From an uncultured bacterium (GTDB lineage: Bacteria; Actinomycetota; Coriobacteriia; Coriobacteriales; Coriobacteriaceae), in NCBI GenBank assembly GCA_905215445.1, contig CAJMPZ010000019.1, forward strand, positions 1-34,582: a stretch of 34,582 nt of DNA, given 5' to 3'. The translations under genes were made by a program, and so were the position numbers. Positions 1-8,687 of this stretch are shown here, piece by piece. The notes beneath the pieces were generated by a model. That model was not told where the DNA came from. It searched no databases and was given only the letters and a program-made list of their open reading frames with translations. How positions within the stretch are numbered: position 1 is the first letter of the stretch; each line of letters begins with the position of its first letter.

Positions 1-387
1 CTGCAGGGTCAGGCTGACGGTACGCTGCGTCTTGAGTATGTGAGCGTCGATTCCGACGTTAAGGTTGGCGACATCATCGTGACCTCGGGTATTGGCGGTG
101 TGTTCCCCAAGGGTCTACCGCTCGGCACCGTCTCGTCGGTTGAGAAATCGGCTAACGACGTGTACTACACCATTGTGGTGCGCGCCCAGACGACGGCCGA
201 GAATAACGAGGAAGTGCTGGTCATTACCTCGCTGACCGACGAACAGTCGGCCTCGGATGAGGACGTGAACACGGCCAACAGCACGCCGCAGGGAACGTCG
301 CGCGATGCTGCGACCAAGACGAAGGACGAGAGCCCGGATGACGGTTCCGACACGTCCGAGACGACCGATTCCGGCTCGAGCGAATAG
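1..387 (+). CDS. mreC: Rod shape-determining protein MreC, C-terminal part
   Basis: The reading frame is open from the first base of the window, so the N-terminal part (membrane anchor and coiled coil) lies outside. The visible part has the typical end of the MreC beta-domain: VGDIIVTSGIGGVFPKGLPL, followed by a strand ending in VRAQTTAENNEEVLVI. MreC is a bitopic inner-membrane protein that links MreB/MreD to PBP2 and RodA in the elongation complex. After the fold there is a tail of about 45 residues rich in Ser, Thr, Asp and Glu, probably disordered. The gene is followed at once by mreD, mrdA and rodA, which supports the call. Confidence 0.93.
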   Translation: MQGQADGTLRLEYVSVDSDVKVGDIIVTSGIGGVFPKGLPLGTVSSVEKSANDVYYTIVVRAQTTAENNEEVLVITSLTDEQSASDEDVNTANSTPQGTSRDAATKTKDESPDDGSDTSETTDSGSSE

Positions 388-398
388 GGGGCATGTCC

Positions 399-965
399 AT
401 GGATCTACACGAGCAGGGGATGAGCTCCCGCACGTTTGTAATCGCCGCCATCGTGTGCGTGCTGCTGCAGGCAGGCCTGGCACCGCAGATCTCCATTGCG
501 GGCGGTCGCGTCAACTTTATGATTATCCTGGTGTGCCTAAGCGTGTTCTCGGGCGACCCGACCCGTGCCGTCGTATGCGGTTTTTGCAGCGGCTTGTTCT
601 ATGACCTTTCCGCTGCCGTGCCGGTGGGCGTTATGTCGCTCCTGCTGACCGTGGGTTCTTTTGCCCTGGTGCATAGCGCCGCCGGTCAGACGGGCGGTAC
701 CCCGAGTGCGCGCGGCATCACTGTGGGTGCCTTCGCGCTCGTTATTAATGTGATCTACAGCATCATCTTGCTGTTTATGGGTATGGAGACGAGCTTTGTC
801 GTGGCGATCTTCGGCCATGCGCTGCCGTCTTCGATCCTGACGGGTCTGGTTGCCATTCCGTTTTTGATGTCCGGCGTCGTGCCGCAGTCCGGTTATGGAT
901 TCTCCGCACGTGGCGGACGCCAGACGGGCATGCGCTTTAAGCCCAAGACCCGTAAGCTCAAATAG
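399..965 (+). CDS. mreD: Rod shape-determining protein MreD
   Basis: A small polytopic membrane protein of about 188 residues with roughly five hydrophobic segments. It contains a GFxxGLxxDL-type motif (GFCSGLFYDLS) characteristic of MreD. It works with MreC in the elongasome at the cytoplasmic membrane. Two in-frame ATGs are possible. The first, at 393, lies one base after the GGGGG run at 387-391. The second, at 399, has a normal spacing of 7 bases and is chosen here. The tail is basic (KPKTRKLK). It sits 11 bases after mreC and 13 bases before mrdA, so the four genes probably form one operon. Confidence 0.9.
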   Translation: MDLHEQGMSSRTFVIAAIVCVLLQAGLAPQISIAGGRVNFMIILVCLSVFSGDPTRAVVCGFCSGLFYDLSAAVPVGVMSLLLTVGSFALVHSAAGQTGGTPSARGITVGAFALVINVIYSIILLFMGMETSFVVAIFGHALPSSILTGLVAIPFLMSGVVPQSGYGFSARGGRQTGMRFKPKTRKLK

Positions 966-978
966 GGGAGGTCCGTAG

Positions 979-3048
979 ATGTCTTCCCAGATGACGGTTA
1001 TTATCGCCGGTATCGTGCTGGTTGTGGCCATCGTGGTCGCGCTGGTCATCATGCGTCGCGGCGATTCCCGTTTTACCTACGATACGCAGCATGGAACGGC
1101 CCCGCGCGCCACCGAGGGCGAGGGCAATACCGCGGCGACCGCCTTTAAGGGCCGCTTCTCCATCCTCACCACGGGTGTGGGCGCGATGTTCGCGGCGCTT
1201 GCCGTCAAGCTGTGGGGCATGCAGATGGTCTCGTCGGACTATTACGAAAAGCAGGCTAATAGTAATCAGACGCGCACCGTTACCACACCCGCTGTGCGCG
1301 GCCGCATCCTCGACCGCAATGGCGTGGCACTTGTCCAGAACCGTCCCTCACTTGCTGTCGTGGCCTACCGCGACCTTGCCGAGGATGAGGTTCTGGTTCG
1401 CCATCTTGCCAACGTGCTCGGTATGCCCTACGTGGCGGTTCTGCGCAATATTCAGGACAATTCCGAGGGCGCCCAGAGCCTGCATACCATCGCGACGGAC
1501 GTCCGTCGCTCCACGGTTGCCTATATCAAGGAGCACGCCGGCGAGTTCCCGGGCGTCAAGATTGCCGAGCGTACCGAGCGCCAGTACCCGTACGGCGAGA
1601 CGGCCTGTCACATTTTGGGCTATACCGGCACCATTACCTCCGAGCAGCTTGAGGCCCAGAATAAGAAAACCTCTGGCGACGATGATGCTTCTGCTGGCCG
1701 GATTACGTACCAGTCGGGCGATATCGTGGGCCAGGCGGGTGTTGAGAGCTACTACGAAAACCTGCTGCAGGGTATTCGTGGCGAGCAGACCGTCAAGGTC
1801 GATGCCTCGGGCAATGTGACCGGTCAGGCCGGCGCCGTGCCCGCCAAGGCCGGATCCGACATTAAGCTCACGCTCGACCTCAAGATCCAACAGGCCTGTG
1901 AGACGGCGCTGGCGAGCGCCATCGAGCTTGCCAAGACCACTGGCTACAGCAATGCCGGCAACGGCGCTGTGGTGTGTCTCGATCCCAACAACGGCGAGAT
2001 CCTGGGCATGGCGAGCGAGCCCAAGTTCGATCCGTCCGTCTTTATCGGCGGCGTCTCAAATGACGTGTGGACCGAGCTCAATGATGACAAGGGTTCGCAC
2101 CCGCTGCTCAACCGCGCCATTAGCGGACAGTACATGTCGGCCTCGACCATCAAGCCGCTCTCGGCACTGGCCGGTCTTGAGTTTGGAACCTACACTTCAA
2201 CGCAGACAACCAACTGCACGGGCTATTGGACGGGCTTGGGCAAGGCTTGGGGCAAGCGCTGCTGGCTGACGTCTGGACACGGCACCATGACGCTGCAGTC
2301 GGGTATTGCCAACTCGTGCGACCCCGTCTTCTACGATATGGGCAAGGCGTTCTTTTATGACGAGCAACATTCCGAGGGCCTGCAGGAGGTCTTTCGTCGC
2401 TGGGGCCTAGGCAAGACCTGCGGTATCGATTTGCCGAGTGAGGGCGCGGGCCGTATTCCCGATGCCGAGTGGAAAGAGTCGTACTTTACCGACGCCTCTG
2501 CCGAGGACCGCAAGTGGAATGCCGGCGATATGACCAACATTGCCATCGGCCAGGGCGACATTTTGGTGACGCCTCTGCAGATGGCATGCGCCTACATGGG
2601 CCTTGCCAACGGCGGTAAGCAGTACGTGCCTCACGTGTTTTTGTCTGCCGTGTCGCGCGATGGCGACGGCGATGCCTATAAGTACAACGGCAAAGGCAAG
2701 AAGAAGCGCTTGGAGTCCAAGATCAACAGCGATTCGGATTTGGCTCTTGTTCGCAACGGCATGCACGACGTGATTTACACGGCATCGACGTCCCTGGCGG
2801 CTCACTTTGGCACCCTGACGCCGCAGGTATACGGCAAGTCGGGCACGGGCGAGAAAAGCGGCGAGGACGAATACGCGTGGTTCTGCGCCTATGCGCCGGC
2901 CGATGATCCCAAGTATGTCATCGCTACTGTCCTGGAGCAGGGCGGCGGTGGCTCAGATACCGCGATGCATGTCGTGCGCGACGTGCTCGGCGCGATTTAT
3001 GACGAGCCCGATACCTCTTCGGCCTCGGGCGATTCTTCGGTTCGATAG
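979..3048 (+). CDS. mrdA: Penicillin-binding protein 2 (elongasome transpeptidase)
   Basis: A class B penicillin-binding protein of 689 residues that cross-links peptidoglycan during side-wall growth, together with RodA. The three transpeptidase motifs are visible: S389-T-I-K392 (catalytic Ser389), S446-C-D448 and K620-S-G-T-G. The dimerisation domain precedes them (RGRILDRNG near residue 108). The SCD form of the second motif occurs in PBP2 proteins. The N-terminus is unusual in having two hydrophobic stretches, at about residues 5-25 and 60-82, with a polar linker between them; most PBP2 proteins have one. GGGGAGG at 965-971 is a good ribosome site for the ATG at 979. Identity as PBP2 rather than FtsI rests on the mreCD and rodA neighbours. 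Confidence 0.92.
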   Translation: MSSQMTVIIAGIVLVVAIVVALVIMRRGDSRFTYDTQHGTAPRATEGEGNTAATAFKGRFSILTTGVGAMFAALAVKLWGMQMVSSDYYEKQANSNQTRTVTTPAVRGRILDRNGVALVQNRPSLAVVAYRDLAEDEVLVRHLANVLGMPYVAVLRNIQDNSEGAQSLHTIATDVRRSTVAYIKEHAGEFPGVKIAERTERQYPYGETACHILGYTGTITSEQLEAQNKKTSGDDDASAGRITYQSGDIVGQAGVESYYENLLQGIRGEQTVKVDASGNVTGQAGAVPAKAGSDIKLTLDLKIQQACETALASAIELAKTTGYSNAGNGAVVCLDPNNGEILGMASEPKFDPSVFIGGVSNDVWTELNDDKGSHPLLNRAISGQYMSASTIKPLSALAGLEFGTYTSTQTTNCTGYWTGLGKAWGKRCWLTSGHGTMTLQSGIANSCDPVFYDMGKAFFYDEQHSEGLQEVFRRWGLGKTCGIDLPSEGAGRIPDAEWKESYFTDASAEDRKWNAGDMTNIAIGQGDILVTPLQMACAYMGLANGGKQYVPHVFLSAVSRDGDGDAYKYNGKGKKKRLESKINSDSDLALVRNGMHDVIYTASTSLAAHFGTLTPQVYGKSGTGEKSGEDEYAWFCAYAPADDPKYVIATVLEQGGGGSDTAMHVVRDVLGAIYDEPDTSSASGDSSVR

Positions 3049-3057
3049 GAGGTTGCG

Positions 3058-4284
3058 ATGGATTTTTCTTCGGCGGATCTGTTCCGTTCAACCAAGACCG
3101 GCTCTCGCAGCAGCCTGGACCGCGTCAACAAGCAACTTTCGGCCTCGCGCGGTACGTTTCGCCAAAAGGTGCATATCGGTGTGCTCGTGGCTACAGTGGC
3201 GCTTGTCGCCTACGGTGCCATCATTATCTGGTCGGCTTCGCAGTTTAAGGCCGATGCTTCGTTCTCACGCCATCTGTTGGGAATTGGTATCGGGGCGGTG
3301 TTGGCGGTGCTGGTCTGGCGTACCGATCTGCGCGGCATCTCTAACTTCTCGACAGCGCTGCTCGTCATCGACCTGATCGTGATCTTCTCGCCCAAGATTC
3401 CGGGCCTGTCCTATACGGGCGGTCTGGGCATGACGGGCTGGATCAAGATTCCCGGTATCGGCTTGACATTCCAGCCGGTTGAGCTTGCCAAGCTCATCAC
3501 CATCTTCTTTATCGCCACGCTTGGCTCGCAGTATAACGGCCGCATCGATACCGTTCGCGACTACGTCAAGCTCTGCGGCATGCTGTCCATTCCGTTTTTG
3601 GCCGTCGTCGCCATGGGCGACCTGGGCTCGGGCCTGGTCGTGCTGGTCTCGGGCGCCATCGTCATCTGCATGAGCGGTGCACGCCGCGAATGGGTGCTGT
3701 CGACCCTGGCCCTGCTCGTGGGCCTGGTGGCCCTCGTCCTGGCGCTCGATTCGGTCTTTGATTCGTTGCTCGGCCACGATGTGCTCATCAAGCAGTATCA
3801 GATGAACCGCCTGACGGTCTTTATCGACCCCGATAATGCCGATTCGGACGATGCCTACAACCTGCAGCAGTCGCTTATCGCCGTTGGCTCGGGTGGCTTC
3901 TTTGGTAAGGGTTTGGGCCATGCGACGCAGTCGGCCGGCGGCTTTCTGCCTGAGTTCCACACCGACTTCGTCTTCGCCTTCCTGTCCGAGACCTTTGGCT
4001 TTTGCGGTTCCTTTTTGCTCCTGTGCCTCTACGTGCTGCTGATCTTTTCGACGATTCGCGTCGCCTTTAAGTGTGAGTCGCTGTTCTTGCGCCTATCGTG
4101 TGTGGGCATCGTTGGCATGTGGGCGTTCCAGACCTTCGAAAACATCGGCATGTGCATCGGCATGATGCCGATTACCGGTATTCCGCTACCGTTTATTAGC
4201 TTCGGTTCGTCTTCGATGATGATTCAGCTGCTGACGGTGGGTATCGTACAATCCATATGGCGGCATCGTTCGGGCGCCGCGTAA
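3058..4284 (+). CDS. rodA: SEDS peptidoglycan glycosyltransferase RodA
   Basis: A polytopic membrane protein of 408 residues in the SEDS family (RodA/FtsW/SpoVE), which polymerises lipid II into glycan strands. It has the family signature with the catalytic Asp in LPEFHTDFVFA (D303), followed by FLSETFGF, and the C-terminal PFISFGSSSMM motif. The N-terminal 50 residues are polar and cytoplasmic. AGGAGG lies just upstream of the ATG. It follows mrdA by 9 bases, the usual arrangement for a RodA/PBP2 pair. FtsW is the main alternative, but the mreCD-mrdA context favours RodA. Confidence 0.92.
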   Translation: MDFSSADLFRSTKTGSRSSLDRVNKQLSASRGTFRQKVHIGVLVATVALVAYGAIIIWSASQFKADASFSRHLLGIGIGAVLAVLVWRTDLRGISNFSTALLVIDLIVIFSPKIPGLSYTGGLGMTGWIKIPGIGLTFQPVELAKLITIFFIATLGSQYNGRIDTVRDYVKLCGMLSIPFLAVVAMGDLGSGLVVLVSGAIVICMSGARREWVLSTLALLVGLVALVLALDSVFDSLLGHDVLIKQYQMNRLTVFIDPDNADSDDAYNLQQSLIAVGSGGFFGKGLGHATQSAGGFLPEFHTDFVFAFLSETFGFCGSFLLLCLYVLLIFSTIRVAFKCESLFLRLSCVGIVGMWAFQTFENIGMCIGMMPITGIPLPFISFGSSSMMIQLLTVGIVQSIWRHRSGAA

Positions 4285-4302
4285 CCGCTGGAGGGGTTTG
4301 CT

Positions 4303-5232
4303 ATGAAAATTCCCGTAGATAAGCTGACCCGCGCTTTTAAGATGGGCGCGTCCGTTAAGAAGGATTCCGATACGCCGGTGCGCGTCTCGGTCTATTTGGA
4401 TTCGTCCGCCTCGCGCTTTCTGGCCGAGACGGTGCGTGACGCCTTTGTACCGCAGACGACCTCGGGCATTGTGCGCGTCGAGCGTCTGGGGGTGGAGCGA
4501 ATTGCTCCAAAGACCGATACCGATGTGGTGCTGGTGCTCTCGTGCGGCTCCGACCGCTTGGAGAGTGCCGTGCAGGAGCTCGTGATCGCCGGCGCCCCCG
4601 TGTGCGTGCTTGCCGAGTCTGCTGTGGAGGTGCCGTTTATCGAGGAGTCCACGCCTGTGCTCGGCGTGGTAGCGGCAAACGATAAGACGTATCTGCTCGA
4701 GACGCTTGCCCGCTGGATTCTCGATCGCACCGAAAAGGAAACGGCTTTTGCGGCGAACTTTGCCTTCATGCGCATCGCGGCGGCCAATCGTATCATCACC
4801 TCGTGCGCGCTCACCAATATGGCGACCGGTGCGCTGGTGTTTTTGCCGGGCGCCGATTATCCCGTTATGGCGCTGGCGCAGGTGGGCATGCTCTTTGAGC
4901 TCGCTGCCGTCTTTGGACGCGGCATTAAGCCTGAGCGCGGCTACGAGGTCGCTGGCGTGCTTGCCGGCGGTCTTGTGATCCGCGCGGTCACCCGCGCGCT
5001 CGTCAAGCAGACGCCGCATATTGGGTTTGCCGTCAAGGCGCTCACTGCTGCTGCGGGCACCTATGGCATGGGCCGTGCGCTCGTTTCGCTCTACGAGCGC
5101 GATGTCGACTACAGCCGTGCCAACGCGGTGGTCACTGCCACGTTCTCCCGCGTTCGCGATCTGGTGACCACGGTCGCGGGCGCTACCCGTCCTATGGCGT
5201 CCTATCAAGACACATCCGATCTCGCTGCTTAG
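4303..5232 (+). CDS. DUF697-like protein, possible P-loop-less GTPase relative
   Basis: A protein of 309 residues that I do not recognise by name. The C-terminal half (about 160-265) resembles the DUF697 domain found in YcjF-type and GTPase-associated membrane proteins: a hydrophobic helical pair around ALVFLPGADYPVMALAQVGML, then KQTPHIGFAVKALTAAAGT. The N-terminal half has alternating strands (VRVSVYL 26-32, DVVLVLS 74-80, APVCVLAES 98-106, GVVAAND 121-127). Their order resembles strands of a small GTPase, but there is no GxxxxGK[ST] loop and no NKxD. The ribosome site is GGAGGGG before ATG 4303. It follows rodA by 18 bases and precedes the radical SAM gene by 10, so it may be transcribed with the elongasome genes. 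The function is unknown. Confidence 0.72.
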   Translation: MKIPVDKLTRAFKMGASVKKDSDTPVRVSVYLDSSASRFLAETVRDAFVPQTTSGIVRVERLGVERIAPKTDTDVVLVLSCGSDRLESAVQELVIAGAPVCVLAESAVEVPFIEESTPVLGVVAANDKTYLLETLARWILDRTEKETAFAANFAFMRIAAANRIITSCALTNMATGALVFLPGADYPVMALAQVGMLFELAAVFGRGIKPERGYEVAGVLAGGLVIRAVTRALVKQTPHIGFAVKALTAAAGTYGMGRALVSLYERDVDYSRANAVVTATFSRVRDLVTTVAGATRPMASYQDTSDLAA

Positions 5233-5242
5233 GGGTTTTCCG

Positions 5243-7120
5243 TTGCGCGTTCCGTATCAAGACTGTTTTCATTTAATTGAGCCGCTGCTCGCCAAGGTCG
5301 AAAAGCCGAGTCGCTATATCGATCACGAGTGGGGCACGCTTTCAAAGGCCGATGCCGACTACCGTTGCTGCCTGATCTACCCGGATGTGTACGAGGTTGG
5401 TCTGCCCAACCAGGGCATCGCCATCCTCTACAATATCCTTAACCAGGCCGAGGGCATCTCCTGCGAACGTGGCTATGTGCCGTGGCCCGATATGGGTGAC
5501 GCCATGCGCGAGGCGGGTATTCCGCTGCTGTCGCTCGAAGGTGCTGCCCCCGTCGCTTCGTTTGATATCGTCGGTCTGCATGTGCCGCACGAGATGGCGG
5601 TGACGAACTTCCTCGAGGCTCTCGACCTCGCTGGCATTCCGCTGTTAGCGGCCGACCGAGGCGAAGATGACCCCATCATCATCGCCGGCGGTCCCTCGGT
5701 GTACAACCCCGAGCCGTACGCGGCCTTTTTCGATGCCATCCTCATCGGCGAGGGCGAGGAATCGCTGCTCGAGACCTGCCAGCTGCATCGGCGCCTGCGC
5801 GACGAAGGAGTCCCGCGCGCGCAGATTGTTGAGCAGCTTGCATCCATTGCCGGCAACTACGTGCCGTCGCTCTATGAGATTCGTCACGACGAGCCCTGCT
5901 CGCCGCATGGCTACACCGTGCCGCGCGAGGGCAAGGATGCTCCGGCCGTGGTCTACAAGCGCGTCGTCGAGGATTTCGGCGCCACGAATCCGCTGTCGCA
6001 GTCGTGCGTGCCCTATGCGCAGCTGGTTCACGACCGCCTGTCTATCGAGATTCTGCGCGGCTGCGCTCGCGGCTGTCGTTTTTGCCAGGCCGGCATGACG
6101 TATCGCCCGGTGCGCGAGCGTTCGGCCGACCAGATCGTCTCGTCGGTGATTCAGGGTCTGGAAAAGACCGGCTATGACGAGGTGTCGCTGACCTCGCTCT
6201 CCACGACCGACCACTCCTGCATTCGCGACGTGCTCGGCAGGCTCAACCGTCGCCTGGAGGATACGGGTATTCGCGTGTCTATTCCGTCGCAGCGCCTGGA
6301 TTCGTTTGGCGTGGATATGGCCGAGTCGGTCGCCGGCGAAAAGAAGGGCGGCCTGACGTTCGCACCCGAGGCCGGCAGCCAGCGCATGCGCGACATCATT
6401 AACAAGAACGTGACCGAGGAGGACCTGGACCGTGCGGCCAAGGCGGCCTTCGAGGCCGGCTGGAACCGCATGAAGCTCTACTTTATGATGGGCCTTCCCG
6501 GCGAGCGCGACGAGGACATCGTGGCCATCGCCAATCTGGCCGATCACGTGCTGGAGCTCGGTCGTCCCGTGGTGCCCAAGGCTCGTCGCGGCTCGATCTC
6601 GGTGTCCATCTCGGTTTCGGTCTTTATCCCCAAGGCTGCCACGCCGTTCCAGTGGTGCCCGCAGCTCGACTACGACGACGTCAAGCGTCGCCAGAAGCTG
6701 CTTATCACGAGCGTTCGCAACCGTGCCGTCCGCGTGCATTACCACGATGCCGAGACCTCGCTCATCGAGGCCGCACTGTCCCGCGCCGGGCGTGACATGA
6801 CGCCCGTCATCATCGATGCTTGGCGCGCGGGCTCTCGCTTTGACGCCTGGGTAGAGCATTTCTCGCTCGATAACTGGAAGGAGGCTGCTGCCAAAAACGG
6901 CATCGACCTCAATGAGCTCGTGCACCTGCCCTACGAGTTGGACTGGCGCCTGCCGTGGGAGCACGTGAGCCCCGGCTGCACGCGCGGCTTCCTCGAGCGC
7001 GAGTACCGTCGCTCGCTCGAGGGTGTCACGACTCCCGACTGCACTCGCACGTCGTGCACCGGCTGCGGAATCTGCCCCACGCTCCACGCCAAGAATGTAT
7101 TGATGGGTGATCGCGCATGA
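5243..7120 (+). CDS. B12-binding/radical SAM protein of the TIGR03960 type
   Basis: A radical SAM protein of 625 residues. The start is TTG at 5243, preceded by AGGGG at 7 bases. Residues of about 30-200 look like a B12-binding-type Rossmann domain (CCLIYPDVYEVGLPNQG; later IIAGGPSVYNPEP). The radical SAM core follows, with the cluster motif C274-x3-C278-x2-C281 (CARGCRFC), then GLTFAPEAGSQRMRD and a GLPGE segment. The C-terminal region has a second cysteine set, C600, C605, C608 and C611, with C579 upstream, that could hold another Fe-S cluster. The family is widespread, usually next to a DUF2344 gene and rplU, and to my knowledge its substrate is unknown. The stop overlaps the next gene (ATGA). 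Confidence 0.88.
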   Translation: MRVPYQDCFHLIEPLLAKVEKPSRYIDHEWGTLSKADADYRCCLIYPDVYEVGLPNQGIAILYNILNQAEGISCERGYVPWPDMGDAMREAGIPLLSLEGAAPVASFDIVGLHVPHEMAVTNFLEALDLAGIPLLAADRGEDDPIIIAGGPSVYNPEPYAAFFDAILIGEGEESLLETCQLHRRLRDEGVPRAQIVEQLASIAGNYVPSLYEIRHDEPCSPHGYTVPREGKDAPAVVYKRVVEDFGATNPLSQSCVPYAQLVHDRLSIEILRGCARGCRFCQAGMTYRPVRERSADQIVSSVIQGLEKTGYDEVSLTSLSTTDHSCIRDVLGRLNRRLEDTGIRVSIPSQRLDSFGVDMAESVAGEKKGGLTFAPEAGSQRMRDIINKNVTEEDLDRAAKAAFEAGWNRMKLYFMMGLPGERDEDIVAIANLADHVLELGRPVVPKARRGSISVSISVSVFIPKAATPFQWCPQLDYDDVKRRQKLLITSVRNRAVRVHYHDAETSLIEAALSRAGRDMTPVIIDAWRAGSRFDAWVEHFSLDNWKEAAAKNGIDLNELVHLPYELDWRLPWEHVSPGCTRGFLEREYRRSLEGVTTPDCTRTSCTGCGICPTLHAKNVLMGDRA

Positions 7121-7929
7121 GTGAGCGCCTGACCGACAACCCCACGCTCTTTAGACTTCGTGTTCGCTATGGCAAGCGCGATCGCCTTAAGTACCTGGGC
7201 CATCTCGAAGTAATCCATACCATTGAGCGCATCGTGCGCCGTGCGGGACTTCCCTATGCCGTCACGCAGGGCTTCTCTCCGCACATGCGAGTGGGCTTCT
7301 CTTCGGCGCTACCGGTGGGTACGTCGTCGATCTGCGAGTGGTATGACCTGTTTATGACCGAGTTCGTGGCGCTCGACGAGGCGTTTGGGCGCCTGGCTGC
7401 GGCGTCTCCGGCCGATCTGGCGCCCATCGAGGCGGCGTATATCGACGTGCGCACGCCGGCGTTGACGGCGCAACTCACGCGTCTGTCGTATCGCATCGAC
7501 CTGCACTTGGATCCTGAGGCGCCCGTAAGCGCCGACGAGGTGCGTCGTGCGATCGACACGCTGCGCGCGGACCATGGCATCGACTACGCGCGCGGCAAAA
7601 AGAGCAAGCGCTTGGATTTGGATCACACGCTCGTGGGCTATGAGCTCACGGCGGGGGAGCGCCCGGACCATTTGGTGCTCATGCTCGACACCCATGCCGA
7701 TAACGAGGGCTCCATGCGTCCGGAAATTTTGCTTTCTGCAGCTGATGTTTTGTTGCAGGGCTTGACCCCGGGCGTGGATGCACCTATTGTTTCCACCGGT
7801 ATGCAAGACCTCGTGACCATCTGCTCCTACGATGTCGAGCGTCAGAATCAAGCATGCGAGGACGACGAGGGCCGACTCGTCAGCCCCATACCTGTGCGAA
7901 CTTGTGGATTTGCTCCACATACTCGTTGA
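7117..7929 (+). CDS. DUF2344 (TIGR03936) protein, partner of the radical SAM gene
   Basis: A protein of 270 residues opening with the family pattern LRVRYGKRDRLKYLGHLEV, then GLPYAVTQGFSPHMRVGFSSALPVG. DUF2344 proteins are found fused to, or directly after, TIGR03960-type radical SAM proteins, and the two are thought to act together; the reaction is not known. Here the start codon overlaps the upstream stop (ATGA at 7117-7120), which indicates translational coupling. The C-terminal 60 residues are less conserved in appearance. The stop codon lies inside the -35 element of the predicted rplU promoter. Confidence 0.86.
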   Translation: MSERLTDNPTLFRLRVRYGKRDRLKYLGHLEVIHTIERIVRRAGLPYAVTQGFSPHMRVGFSSALPVGTSSICEWYDLFMTEFVALDEAFGRLAAASPADLAPIEAAYIDVRTPALTAQLTRLSYRIDLHLDPEAPVSADEVRRAIDTLRADHGIDYARGKKSKRLDLDHTLVGYELTAGERPDHLVLMLDTHADNEGSMRPEILLSAADVLLQGLTPGVDAPIVSTGMQDLVTICSYDVERQNQACEDDEGRLVSPIPVRTCGFAPHTR

Positions 7930-7954
7930 CGGGGGTATTTTCGCCTGCTACTAT
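7926..7954 (+). promoter_or_regulatory. Predicted promoter of rplU-rpmA
   Basis: TTGACG at 7926-7931 and TACTAT at 7949-7954 are separated by 17 bases. TGC directly precedes the -10, giving an extended -10 element. The predicted start site is near 7961, about 36 bases before the rplU start. The -35 box contains the stop codon of the DUF2344 gene. Confidence 0.7.
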
Positions 7955-7996
7955 ATTCGACTGTTGCACTAACTGATGCATGAAGGGCAAGTAAAC

Positions 7997-8371
7997 ATGT
8001 ACGCAATCGTTAACACGGGCGGCAAGCAGTACAAGGTCGCCACCGACGATGTCATCACCGTCGAGAAGATCGAGGGCAATGAGGGCGACAAGGTCACCCT
8101 GCCGGTCATCTTCCTCAACGATGGTAAGAAGATCGTCACCGATCCCGACAAGCTGGCCAAGGCCAAGGTTACCGCTCAGATCGTTGAGCAGTTCAAGGGC
8201 GAGAAGCAGCTGGTCTTCAAGTTCCACAAGCGTAAGCGCTATCGTCGTCTGAAGGGTCACCGTCAGCAGCTCACCAAGCTGAAGATCGTGAAGGTCCAGG
8301 CTACGTCCCGCGCCAAGAAGGCTGTCAAGGCAGAGGCCGAGGCTGTTGCCGAGGCTCCCGTCGCCGAGTAG
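7997..8371 (+). CDS. rplU: 50S ribosomal protein L21
   Basis: The protein begins MYAIVNTGGKQYKV, the standard L21 N-terminus, so the start is ATG 7997; an in-frame ATG at 7976 would add seven unrelated residues. The basic RNA-binding segment FKFHKRKRYRRLKGHRQ is present. At 124 residues it is about 20 longer than typical L21 because of an Ala/Glu/Lys-rich tail (KAEAEAVAEAPVAE). L21 binds 23S rRNA in the large subunit. rpmA follows after 33 bases, the usual order. Confidence 0.97.
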   Translation: MYAIVNTGGKQYKVATDDVITVEKIEGNEGDKVTLPVIFLNDGKKIVTDPDKLAKAKVTAQIVEQFKGEKQLVFKFHKRKRYRRLKGHRQQLTKLKIVKVQATSRAKKAVKAEAEAVAEAPVAE

Positions 8372-8404
8372 ATTACACTCGTAACGAAAGAGTAGGTATA
8401 CACA

Positions 8405-8662
8405 ATGGCACACAAAAAAGGACTCGGTTCCTCCCGTAATGGCCGTGACTCCCGCGGTCAGCGCCTTGGCACGAAGCGCTATGCCGGCCAGACGGTAACC
8501 ACGGGCACGATTCTCGTCCGTCAGCACGGCACTCACATCCACCCGGGTGAAAACGTTGGCCGTGGCAAGGACGACACGCTGTTCGCGCTGGTCGACGGTA
8601 CCGTTGAGTTCCACAAGGGTATCAAGCACAGGGTCAGCGTACGCCCGCTCGCGAACGCGTAA
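8405..8662 (+). CDS. rpmA: 50S ribosomal protein L27
   Basis: An 85-residue protein starting MAHKKGLGSSRNGRDS, followed by RLGTKRYAGQ and RQHGTHIHPGENVGRGKDDTLFA, a clear L27. The N-terminal arm reaches toward the peptidyl transferase centre. There is no cleavable N-terminal extension of the Firmicutes type, and correspondingly no ysxB/prp protease gene lies between rplU and rpmA. Confidence 0.97.
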   Translation: MAHKKGLGSSRNGRDSRGQRLGTKRYAGQTVTTGTILVRQHGTHIHPGENVGRGKDDTLFALVDGTVEFHKGIKHRVSVRPLANA

Positions 8663-8687
8663 TTCACCCTTCATAGAGCACATATGT

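Noticed and set aside
5645..7087. A 480-codon minus-strand frame opposite the radical SAM gene
   Set aside because: It is a codon-bias shadow; the + strand encodes the CxxxCxxC motif.
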